Below are positions 7,729 through 14,223 of a DNA stretch of 16,181 bases, piece by piece. How positions within the stretch are numbered: position 1 is the stretch's first letter; the number at the start of each line of letters is the position of its first letter. The notes below the pieces were generated by a model. It made no database searches. It was not told where the DNA came from and worked only from the letters and a program-made list of their open reading frames with translations. The position numbers and the translations under genes are program-made. This stretch comes from an uncultured Bacilli bacterium (lineage in GTDB: Bacteria > Bacillota_I > Bacilli_A > RF39 > UBA660), in NCBI GenBank assembly GCA_947599755.1, contig CANQFO010000018.1, forward strand, positions 1-16,181, in the 5' to 3' direction.

Positions 7729-8277
7729 ACATTTTTTTTCATTCTTATATTGTGCAATTAATTCCAAATATTTCTTTTTTAGTTTTTTCTTATTTTGATT
7801 GATTAATGCTTCATCTAAACGATCTGAAGCAGGAATTGTATCATTACTATGAGCCATAATCTTACCATCCTGAATAAAATAAACATCCGGAGAAGATATT
7901 CCATCAGAATCTTCCTCTTCCATATTTTTCTCTAATATCTTCATTAACTGTTGATATTCTTTTGTATTTTTTCCTTGAATATCTTTCGGATTATAATAAT
8001 ATACCAATGAAACTTCTTGTTCTACTAACGCCTCATTCAAAACCTCAGTACAAATCAAACACCACTCAGAATCAGAATCTCCAAAAAAAACAATTCCCGA
8101 ACCATGCTCAAAAATATATAAAATCTCATCAATAGTGGTATATTCAAAAGGATTATCTTCATCAACAGAATATTCTGCAGCAAATTTTTCTGAATGAGAA
8201 AGACCTTCCGTTCTTTTTACTGAACAACCAGTAAATAAAACCAAACCCATAAAAAATAAGAATACAACTTTTTTCAT
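7714..8277 (-). CDS. Thioredoxin-like lipoprotein
   Basis: A 187-residue protein that starts MKKVVFLFFMGLVLFTGCS, a type II signal peptide with lipobox L-F-T-G-C, so it should be lipid-anchored on the outer face of the membrane with Cys18 modified. The mature part contains a thioredoxin-like segment: IVFFGDSDSEWCLICTEVL (WCxxC active site, about residues 60-78) and later SSPDVYFIQDGKIM (about 128-141), where the Pro occupies the cis-Pro position of thioredoxin folds. This suggests an extracytoplasmic thiol-disulfide oxidoreductase; its substrate is unknown. The C-terminal tail is lysine-rich and ends C-T-N-N-C, with those codons embedded in a terminator. It lies 19 bases downstream of tsf in the position normally held by pyrH and is probably co-transcribed with tsf. 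Confidence 0.8.
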   Translation of the reverse strand: MKKVVFLFFMGLVLFTGCSVKRTEGLSHSEKFAAEYSVDEDNPFEYTTIDEILYIFEHGSGIVFFGDSDSEWCLICTEVLNEALVEQEVSLVYYYNPKDIQGKNTKEYQQLMKILEKNMEEEDSDGISSPDVYFIQDGKIMAHSNDTIPASDRLDEALINQNKKKLKKKYLELIAQYKNEKKCTNNC

Positions 8278-8296
8278 ACACTACTCCTAACAAATA

Positions 8297-9172
8297 TTAT
8301 GAATTTTCTATTTGACTCATAACTTCATTAGCAAAATCTTCTTGTTTTTTCTCAATTCCTTCACCAACAGCAAATCTTACCATAGAAAGAATTTTTCCTC
8401 CATTATTTTGAACATAATCTTTTACACTAACAGAAGAATCTTTAATAAAGGTTTGCTCTTCCAAACAAATCTCCTTATAAAATTTATTTAGACGCCCAAC
8501 AACCATCTTAGCAGCAATTTCTTCAGGTTTTCCCTCTGCCATTACTTGTTCTTTAATTATATGGCTTTCTCTTTCTACAAGATCTGCAGGAACTAAATCA
8601 CGATTTAAAGCAGTTGGATTCATCGCAGCAGCTTGCATAGCAACATCTTTTGCAATTTCCTCATTTGCACCCTTTAAAACTACGATAGCACCAATTTTTC
8701 CACCCATATGCTTATAAGTTCCAAAAACTTCATCATCATTCTTAGAAATTTTTTCAAATCTTCTAAAACTAATTTTTTCTCCAATTTTAGCAGTTAAAGC
8801 AACTAATTTATCAGAAATTGTCTCATTTTCATCAGAAATAGCTAAAACTTCTTCTACAGTAGAAACAGGATTTGCTAAAATTTTTTCTGCTAAATAATCA
8901 ACAAAATCAACAAAAAGAGCATTTTTTGCAACAAAATCAGTTTCTGAATTTACTTCTAAAACCACTGCTTGATTGCCATCAACTAAAACCTGGCATAATC
9001 CTTCTGCAGCAATTCTACTCTCTTTTTTTGCTGCCTTAGCAATTCCTTTTTCTCTAAGCCAATCAATTGCTTTCTCCATATTACCATCTGTTGCTTCTAA
9101 TGCTTTCTTACAATCAAGCATTCCAGCCCCAGTTTTTTCTCTTAATTCTTTTACATCACTTGCTTTAAACAT
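8297..9172 (-). CDS. tsf: Elongation factor Ts
   Basis: I start at ATG 9172-9170, giving 291 residues. AAGAGGAGG lies 6 bases upstream, and the protein then begins MFKASDVKELREKTGAGMLD as EF-Ts proteins do. The frame is open for 29 more codons upstream, but these are hydrophobic and unlike the family. The N-terminal UBA-like domain (1-55) is followed by the core with the conserved SETDFVAKN motif (about 78-86), which contacts EF-Tu, and the dimerisation part, including FAVGEGIEKK near the end. EF-Ts exchanges GDP for GTP on EF-Tu. It is separated from rpsB by a terminator and has a possible promoter of its own, so the two genes need not be expressed equally. Confidence 0.97.
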   Translation of the reverse strand: MFKASDVKELREKTGAGMLDCKKALEATDGNMEKAIDWLREKGIAKAAKKESRIAAEGLCQVLVDGNQAVVLEVNSETDFVAKNALFVDFVDYLAEKILANPVSTVEEVLAISDENETISDKLVALTAKIGEKISFRRFEKISKNDDEVFGTYKHMGGKIGAIVVLKGANEEIAKDVAMQAAAMNPTALNRDLVPADLVERESHIIKEQVMAEGKPEEIAAKMVVGRLNKFYKEICLEEQTFIKDSSVSVKDYVQNNGGKILSMVRFAVGEGIEKKQEDFANEVMSQIENS

Positions 9173-9242
9173 ATTTTTCCTCCTCTTTAAAACTAAATGA
9201 TTTTCAAACTTTATTACAAAGAACAAAAAATCACCTATTAAA

Positions 9243-9251
9243 ATTATAACA
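9243..9251 (-). promoter_or_regulatory. Extended -10 promoter element of tsf
   Basis: TGTTATAAT on the minus strand at 9251-9243 is a perfect extended -10 (TG-N-TATAAT). No convincing -35 lies at the right distance. It falls between the rpsB terminator and the tsf ribosome binding site, leaving a leader of roughly 60 bases. Confidence 0.55.
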
Positions 9252-9296
9252 TAAATCAATCATCAAAATAAACAATGATTGAAAAAACAAACCACT

Positions 9297-9320
9297 AAAA
9301 AAGGGCAGTTCCTACCACCC
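9297..9320 (-). terminator. Intrinsic terminator after rpsB
   Basis: On the minus strand GGGTGGTAGGAACTGCCC (9320-9303) folds into a 7-bp stem with two G-U pairs and a four-base loop. It is followed by six T (9302-9297). It lies 8 bases after the rpsB stop codon. Confidence 0.8.
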
Positions 9321-9327
9321 TCCTCTT

Positions 9328-10299
9328 TTACTCACTTAAAGCAGCGATCAATTCTGCTTTTTTCATTGTAGAATATCCTTTAATTGAAGCATCTTTTGCC
9401 ATAGCCTTTAACTCAGATAAAGTTAAATTTTCTAATGACTGATTACTAGAAACCAAGTCATTCGCTGTTTCTTCTTTTTCCAAAACTTTATTTTCCTCTA
9501 TACTATCAACAACTTCTTCTTTAACTTCCTCTTTTACAACCTCTTTTTGAACTTCCTTTTTCTTTTCTTTTTTCTCAGCCTTTGCTTTATCTTCATCACT
9601 AACATAATCAATAATTTCATTACCATTAACTTCTGCAATAGCATTAGTCAAAGCACCAATTAATAATTTTACAGAACGAACAGCATCATCATTACCAGGA
9701 ATCACATAATCCACCATATCTGGATCACAATTAGTATCGACAATACCAAAAACAGGAATACCTAAAATACGAGCTTCTTTAATTGCAATTTCTTCTTTTC
9801 TAGGATCTACAATTACCATAGCTTGAGGCATTTTCTTCATTTCACGAATTCCTCTTAAGTTACGATTTAATTTATCATATTCTTTACGAATCTGAATAAC
9901 TTCTTTCTTTGGTAATAAATCAAATGTACCATCTTGCTCCATTTTTTCAATTTCTTCCATTCGCTTAATTCTAGAACGAATCGTCTTAAAGTTAGTTAAA
10001 GTACCCCCTAACCATCTTTCATTAACAAAATACATTCCAACTCTGTTAGCAGATTCTTCTGCTGCTTCCTGAGCTTGTTTCTTCGTTCCAACAAATAAAA
10101 CTTTTCCACCAGCTTCTGCAATCTCCTTCATTGCAGTATAAGCTTCCTCAATTTTCTTTACTGTTTTTTGTAAATCAATAATATAGATATCATCCCGAGT
10201 CGTATAAATATACTCCTTCATTTTTGGATTCCATCTTCTCTTTTGATGTCCAAAGTGAACACCAGCTTCTAATAAATAATTCATTGATATAATTGTCAT
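9328..10299 (-). CDS. rpsB: Ribosomal protein S2 with C-terminal Rho-N/SAP-like extension
   Basis: The first about 235 residues are a normal S2: MNYLLEAGVHFGHQKRRWNP near the start, VNERWLGGTLTNFKTI, and PVFGIVDTNCDPDMVDYVIP. S2 binds the 30S subunit late in assembly, at the junction of head and body, and recruits S1 in bacteria that have it. The protein is 323 residues, well above the usual 230-260. Residues about 236-289 are a Lys/Glu-rich linker, and 290-323 (including LTLSELKAMAKD and IKGYSTMKKAELIAAL) match the helix-extended-loop-helix of Rho N-terminal/SAP-type domains. L20 in this window has the same kind of tail. The ATG at 10299 has AAGGAG seven bases upstream; Met6 is a less likely start. 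An intrinsic terminator follows the gene. Confidence 0.96.
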   Translation of the reverse strand: MTIISMNYLLEAGVHFGHQKRRWNPKMKEYIYTTRDDIYIIDLQKTVKKIEEAYTAMKEIAEAGGKVLFVGTKKQAQEAAEESANRVGMYFVNERWLGGTLTNFKTIRSRIKRMEEIEKMEQDGTFDLLPKKEVIQIRKEYDKLNRNLRGIREMKKMPQAMVIVDPRKEEIAIKEARILGIPVFGIVDTNCDPDMVDYVIPGNDDAVRSVKLLIGALTNAIAEVNGNEIIDYVSDEDKAKAEKKEKKKEVQKEVVKEEVKEEVVDSIEENKVLEKEETANDLVSSNQSLENLTLSELKAMAKDASIKGYSTMKKAELIAALSE

Positions 10300-10382
10300 A
10301 TTTTTTCTCCTTCGTTTTTTCTTCTATTAGTTTCGAATATTTATCACCCTAAGGCACTAGATAAATAAATTCACTAATATGT

Positions 10383-11003
10383 TTACTTAGTTAAAGCTTC
10401 AATAATTTCAGCTTTTTTCATTCCTGATACATTGATTTTTTTGCTAGCTGCAACCTCTTTTAGTTCTGCAACAGTCATTTTTGTATAATCAATATCTTTT
10501 TCTTTACTAGTAGTTCCTACATCAACTTTTTTCTTCTCTACTTTTTTTACCTCATCTTTTTTAGTGTTAGTAGAAATTGCTTTTTCTTCTTTTAAAGCTT
10601 TGATCATTACTTCATTTCCACATACTTCAGTAGCTTTAACAATTTTTCCTGCTTTTCCATCTCTCGCAACACGAACAAATTCGCTAAACATTTTTGGATC
10701 ATGAATTGCAATTTCAGATAGCATTTTACGATTAACTTCAACACCAGCTTTAGTTAATCCCTCAATAAACCTAGAATAACTAATATCATTTTGACGACAT
10801 GCTGCATTAATTCTAGTAATCCATAATTTTCTAAATTCTCTTTTCTTTTGTTTTCTATCTCTAAATGCATATTGTCCAGAATGCATCAATTGTTCTTTTG
10901 CTGTTTTGTAAAGTCTATGCTTACTACCAAAATAACCCTTAGCTTCTTTTAATACTTTTTTATGACGAGCTTTAGTAACTGCTCCATTCTTTACCCTTGC
11001 CAT
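10383..11003 (-). CDS. rplT: Ribosomal protein L20 with C-terminal Rho-N/SAP-like extension
   Basis: Residues 1-118 are a full L20: MARVKNGAVTKARHKKVLK, then AKGYFGSKHRLYKTAKEQ, RKLWITRINAACRQNDISYS and EVNRKMLSEIAIHDP. L20 is needed for early 50S assembly, binds 23S rRNA, and in Bacillota represses its own operon through a leader RNA. The family is about 118 residues long, but this protein has 206. Residues about 119-169 form a Lys-rich linker, and 170-206 (including MTVAELKEVAAS and VSGMKKAEIIEALTK) form a Rho-N/SAP-like helix-extended-loop-helix domain like that on S2. The tail is in frame, with no sign of a lost stop or foreign DNA. AAAGGAGG precedes the ATG. Last gene of infC-rpmI-rplT. 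Confidence 0.96.
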   Translation of the reverse strand: MARVKNGAVTKARHKKVLKEAKGYFGSKHRLYKTAKEQLMHSGQYAFRDRKQKKREFRKLWITRINAACRQNDISYSRFIEGLTKAGVEVNRKMLSEIAIHDPKMFSEFVRVARDGKAGKIVKATEVCGNEVMIKALKEEKAISTNTKKDEVKKVEKKKVDVGTTSKEKDIDYTKMTVAELKEVAASKKINVSGMKKAEIIEALTK

Positions 11004-11032
11004 TTTTTTTCCTCCTTTAATTATCCATCAAA

Positions 11033-11218
11033 CTAAATAATATTTTTTAATCTTTTTTGATCAGCTTGACTTAAATTTGATCCTTTTCTATTTTTTCGAT
11101 TAACACTTGATGATTTTGAACCTGTATTATGACGACTACCAGGTCTTCCTATTTTATAATCATTTTTACGTTTATTGACTACCTTCGCAGTACCTTTATG
11201 TGTCTTAATTTTTGGCAT
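11033..11218 (-). CDS. rpmI: Ribosomal protein L35
   Basis: A 61-residue, very basic protein, typical for L35. It begins MPKIKTHKGTAKVVN, with the family's MPKxKTHxG(A/T)AKR-like start, and ends QADQKRLKNII. L35 is a zinc-free 50S protein assembled late. AGGAGG stands 8 bases before the ATG. It lies 18 bases after infC and 29 bases before rplT, the universal infC-rpmI-rplT order. Confidence 0.97.
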   Translation of the reverse strand: MPKIKTHKGTAKVVNKRKNDYKIGRPGSRHNTGSKSSSVNRKNRKGSNLSQADQKRLKNII

Positions 11219-11236
11219 AATTCATTCCTCCTATTA

Positions 11237-11767
11237 TTACCTATCTTTCTTTGGGACTAATAACATAGTCATAGTTCTACCATCTAATTTAGGTTTTTGA
11301 TCTATATCCGCATATTCACTAACTCTAGATGCAAAACGATCAAGAACTTCCTTACCTAGTTCTGTATGAGCCATCTGCCGTCCCTTAAAACGAATGGTAA
11401 GTTTAATTCTATCACCTTTTTGTAAATACTTTGTTGCATTTCTAAGTTTAGTTTCAAAATCCCCTACATCAATAACTGGTGATAAACGATATTCTTTTAA
11501 CTCAGACATATTCGCTTTCTGTCTTTTTAAAGCCTCTTTTTCCTTTTTCTGTTTTTCATAACGGAATTTATTATAATCCATTACCTTACAAACAGGAGGA
11601 TTTGCATTAGGACTAATAAGTACTAAATCTAATGCTGCATATGATGCTAAAGTTAAAGCATCTTGAATAGGCTTTACTCCTACTTGTTCCCCGTTAGGTC
11701 CAATTACTAACACTTCACGTGCTTTAATTTGATCGTTTATCAATAAGTTATTTTTATCTTTTGCGAT
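11237..11767 (-). CDS. infC: Translation initiation factor IF-3, probable AUC start
   Basis: The most likely start is the ATC codon at 11767-11765, giving 176 residues, because GGAGGTG (11780-11774) lies 8 bases upstream. The only upstream ATG (11782-11780) overlaps that ribosome binding site and so could not use it. The protein then begins AKDKNNLLINDQIKAREV, aligning with other IF-3 starts. The N-domain (about 8-80) carries NDQIKAREV and PPVCKVMDYNKFRYE; the C-domain (about 88-170) carries IRFKGRQMAHTELG. IF-3 prevents subunit joining and rejects non-AUG start codons, so an AUC or AUU start on its own mRNA is a known autoregulatory device in several bacteria. First gene of infC-rpmI-rplT, under an L20-type leader. 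Confidence 0.93.
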   Translation of the reverse strand: MAKDKNNLLINDQIKAREVLVIGPNGEQVGVKPIQDALTLASYAALDLVLISPNANPPVCKVMDYNKFRYEKQKKEKEALKRQKANMSELKEYRLSPVIDVGDFETKLRNATKYLQKGDRIKLTIRFKGRQMAHTELGKEVLDRFASRVSEYADIDQKPKLDGRTMTMLLVPKKDR

Positions 11768-11782
11768 ATTGAACACCTCCAT

Positions 11783-11920
11783 AAAATAAGAAAAGCGGAT
11801 ATAAAAATATATCCACCAATAAGCTAACTAAACAAAAATTTTAGTTTTATTTACTCGGCCCTTTACCTATCGCTATTTCGCTGATCAGGTGGATATAAAT
11901 CTCTTTCCTTTTTCTTGACT
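11783..11920 (-). ncRNA. L20-type attenuator leader of infC-rpmI-rplT
   Basis: The RNA has a 5' arm TATATCCACC (11897-11888) that can pair perfectly with GGTGGATATA (11817-11808), forming a long-range antiterminator. The 3' arm can instead fold on itself as GGATATA-TTTT-TATATCC (11814-11797) followed by the U-rich GCTTTTCTT, an intrinsic terminator. Between the two arms lies a GC-richer stretch (CAGCGAAATAGCGATAGG, then AAAGGGCCGAG). In Bacillus-type L20 leaders the equivalent region mimics the L20 site on 23S rRNA, so excess L20 stabilises termination. The position directly upstream of infC and the mutually exclusive pairing support this class; the L20 binding site itself is inferred. Confidence 0.85.
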
Positions 11921-11926
11921 AGTAAT

Positions 11927-11955
11927 AGTATATGCACAAATTTCTTAAAAGTCAA
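11927..11955 (-). promoter_or_regulatory. Promoter of the infC operon
   Basis: TTGACT (11955-11950), a 17-base spacer, then TATACT (11932-11927) on the minus strand. It matches the sigma-A consensus well and places the transcript start near 11920, at the head of the L20-type leader. Confidence 0.8.
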
Positions 11956-11963
11956 TATTTTTT

Positions 11964-11995
11964 TTACTATCTTATTTTCTTACTATCTTATTTTC
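11964..11995. repeat. 16-bp tandem duplication at the end of the PgeF-like gene
   Basis: TTACTATCTTATTTTC occurs twice in direct succession (11964-11979 and 11980-11995). One copy contains the stop codon and last codons of the gene that ends at 11983; the other lies just after it. It looks like slippage or microduplication. Confidence 0.9.
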
Positions 11996-12816
11996 TTTTG
12001 TTTTATTTTATTTTCTTCTTCTCGATAAAAAGCCCCAATAAAATGACGACCTGCTTTTGATAAATCATTTAAACCATAAGGGCTTGCCACAAAATTAGAA
12101 TAATAATTAGAATCAGTAATTGTATCATGATTACTAAATATATATTGTCTAATATTTCTTTCTTCAAATTGCTCCTTTAAGGCTTTTTGTAAATCAATTT
12201 TAAAAATTGTTTTACCATCTTTTTCTAAAGCGATGATAGACTCATCCCAAACCCCTCTATCTTTGGCCCAACTCGGATAATTATTATAAGTCCAACCAGA
12301 ACCTGCAAAAACACCCACAGTTGCTAATAAGTCCTCATCATGACTACCACAAACTTCACATAACCTATCTGCAATCATCATAGGTAATTTAACATCTATT
12401 AATTCTGCTGAACAATGTCCTACTGCTGTAAACCCATTTTTTCTATCTGTAATCATTACTACAGGACAATCCGCAACAGGATGACCTGCTACTATCCCAG
12501 GAGCATCCTTAGTAATGATTAAAATATCTTCAGGAATATCAGACCAACCATTAGGATGAGCTTCAACATAATCTTCTGTTAATTGAAAAGATGTTCCAAT
12601 TTTTGTACCTTCCCCTTTTAAATATTTACCACTATCAACTTGATCAGCCATAAACATCTTATGTCCATCAAAACCTAAATCATGTCCTAATTGTATCCTA
12701 CGACGCATAAAATCTTCTCTTCTTTGCTGAGCAGTCCACTCTTCTGGATAAAATTTTGCATTCGTATTCATATTCCCATAATCTTTTTTTGTATCTACAT
12801 AAATTAACTTTTTCAT
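11983..12816 (-). CDS. Divergent PgeF/YfiH (laccase-domain, DUF152) family protein
   Basis: A 277-residue protein with the family's core GHPVADCPVVMIT (about 111-123; canonical ADC-x-P) followed by AVGHCSAELID (His134; canonical AHAGWRG). The C-terminal HDTITDSNYYSN aligns with the CTY-x(n)-FYSYR segment. Family members (polyphenol-oxidase-like, peptidoglycan-editing factor PgeF) bind a metal through His, Cys and His. Cys117 and His134 are present, but the first ligand, usually in QVHG or QTH, is replaced by Asp (DQVDSGKY, Asp61), and the GWRG motif is missing. The activity may therefore differ from PgeF. No signal peptide. It starts 32 bases after the glyS stop with AGAGGGGGA as ribosome binding site, so it probably belongs to the glycine T-box operon. 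Confidence 0.8.
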   Translation of the reverse strand: MKKLIYVDTKKDYGNMNTNAKFYPEEWTAQQRREDFMRRRIQLGHDLGFDGHKMFMADQVDSGKYLKGEGTKIGTSFQLTEDYVEAHPNGWSDIPEDILIITKDAPGIVAGHPVADCPVVMITDRKNGFTAVGHCSAELIDVKLPMMIADRLCEVCGSHDEDLLATVGVFAGSGWTYNNYPSWAKDRGVWDESIIALEKDGKTIFKIDLQKALKEQFEERNIRQYIFSNHDTITDSNYYSNFVASPYGLNDLSKAGRHFIGAFYREEENKIKQKKIR

Positions 12817-12848
12817 TGATTTTCCCCCTCTACCCTATACTTAAATCA

Positions 12849-14222
12849 CTAGAATTTAATTTTCTCTGTAATATATTTTTCTACATCTTCCAATTTTACT
12901 ACAACTTGTTCCATAGTATCTCTATCTCTTATAGTAACCGTACCATTATTTAACGTTTCATCATCTACTGTAACACACCAAGGAGTACCAATAGCATCAC
13001 TTCGACGATATCTTTTTCCAATTGATGCAGTTTCATCATAATTTACTGAAAAACTTTTGCATAAATCTTTATATATTTCTTTTGCTTTTGCTGAATGTAA
13101 TTTTTTATTTAATGGTAAAATTGTTAATTTATAAGGTGCTAAATATGGATGAAATTTCATTACTTGCCTGATTTCTCCATTTTCTAATTTTTCTTCCTCA
13201 TAGGCATTACATAATATTGTTAAGAATGTTCTTTCTACTCCTAAGCTTGGTTCTATTACATATGGAATATATTTTTCATTTGTTTCTGAATTCAAATATT
13301 CTTGAGATACTCCTGATGTTTTCTGATGTTGAGTTAAATCATAATCCGTACGTGATGCTATCCCCCATAATTCTCCCCAACCAAAAGGAAATTTATATTC
13401 TATATCTGTTGTTGCATTACTATAAAATGATAATTCTTCTTTAGAATGATCTCTTAACCTTAAATTTTCTTCTTTTATTCCTAATGATTTCAAAAAGTTA
13501 TAACAAAACTCTTTATAATATTTATGCCACTCTAATTCTGTTCCCGGTTTACAGAAAAATTCAAGTTCCATCTGCTCAAATTCACGAACTCGAAATATAA
13601 AATTTCCTGGTGTAATTTCATTTCGAAAACTCTTACCCACTTGTCCTATACCAAATGGTATTTTTAAACGCATGCTTCTTTGAACATTTAAAAAATCTGC
13701 AAATATTCCTTGAGCTGTCTCTGGTCTTAAATAAATCGTACTTTTCGCATCTTCTGTAACCCCCTGAAATGTTTTAAACATCAAGTTAAATTCACGTATA
13801 TCCGTATAATCTAAAGCTCCACAATTAGGACAAGTAATATTATTCTCCCTAATATATTTCATTAGTTCTTCATGAGACATTCCTGCTGCATCTTCTACTC
13901 CATTATCTTCTACTAATTTATCAGCTCTATGTCTTGTTTTACATTTTTTACAATCAATTAATGGATCAGAAAAAGTTGCTAAATGTCCACTTGCTTCCCA
14001 TACTTTTGGATTCATCAATATAGCACTATCTAATCCTACATTATTTTCATCTTCTTGAATAAATTTCTTTAACCATGCATTTTTTACATTATTTTTAAGT
14101 AACATTCCTACAGGTCCATAATCCCAAGTATTCGCAAGTCCTCCATATATTTCACTTCCTTGAAAAACAAACCCATACTGTTTACAATAATTTACTAATT
14201 TTTCCATTGTTAATTCTTCCAT
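12849..14222 (-). CDS. glyS: Glycyl-tRNA synthetase, single-chain (alpha2) type
   Basis: A 457-residue class II synthetase of the homodimeric type, unlike the two-subunit glyQS of many Bacillota. The N-terminus has GFVFQGSEIYGGLANTWDYG, and a zinc-binding insertion uses CKKC (about 90) and CPNC (about 135). Motif 2 lies in GQVGKSFRNEITPG and EFEQMELEFF, motif 3 in the region of VIEPSLGVERTFLTIL. The anticodon-binding domain is from about 360 to the end (APYKLTILPL, RYRRSDAIGTPWCVTVD). The enzyme ligates glycine to tRNA-Gly. The ATG at 14222 follows the stop of the upstream small gene by one base and uses a GGAGG inside that gene, so translation is coupled. Controlled by the upstream glycine T-box. 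Confidence 0.97.
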   Translation of the reverse strand: MEELTMEKLVNYCKQYGFVFQGSEIYGGLANTWDYGPVGMLLKNNVKNAWLKKFIQEDENNVGLDSAILMNPKVWEASGHLATFSDPLIDCKKCKTRHRADKLVEDNGVEDAAGMSHEELMKYIRENNITCPNCGALDYTDIREFNLMFKTFQGVTEDAKSTIYLRPETAQGIFADFLNVQRSMRLKIPFGIGQVGKSFRNEITPGNFIFRVREFEQMELEFFCKPGTELEWHKYYKEFCYNFLKSLGIKEENLRLRDHSKEELSFYSNATTDIEYKFPFGWGELWGIASRTDYDLTQHQKTSGVSQEYLNSETNEKYIPYVIEPSLGVERTFLTILCNAYEEEKLENGEIRQVMKFHPYLAPYKLTILPLNKKLHSAKAKEIYKDLCKSFSVNYDETASIGKRYRRSDAIGTPWCVTVDDETLNNGTVTIRDRDTMEQVVVKLEDVEKYITEKIKF

Positions 14223-14223
14223 A

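Noticed and set aside
8973..9200. Plus-strand reading frame over the start of tsf
   Set aside because: Antisense shadow of a certain gene and its leader; no independent signals.
9173..9259. Upstream extension of tsf starting at 9259 (29 extra hydrophobic residues)
   Set aside because: EF-Ts normally begins at MFKASDV, which has an ideal ribosome binding site; the extension contains the noncoding leader and the tsf -10 element.
10320..10382. Possible structured rpsB leader (TTTATC...GATAAA pairing between rplT and rpsB)
   Set aside because: Only a weak 6-bp A/T-rich stem with a poor interior; no U tract and no recognised leader motif, so not called as a terminator or riboswitch.
12756..12953. 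Plus-strand hydrophobic reading frame across the glyS/PgeF-like junction
   Set aside because: Rich in Phe/Tyr/Ser as expected for the antisense of AT-rich coding DNA; no ribosome binding site.
13217..13444. Plus-strand reading frame inside glyS
   Set aside because: Antisense shadow; Leu-rich composition follows from the glyS codons.
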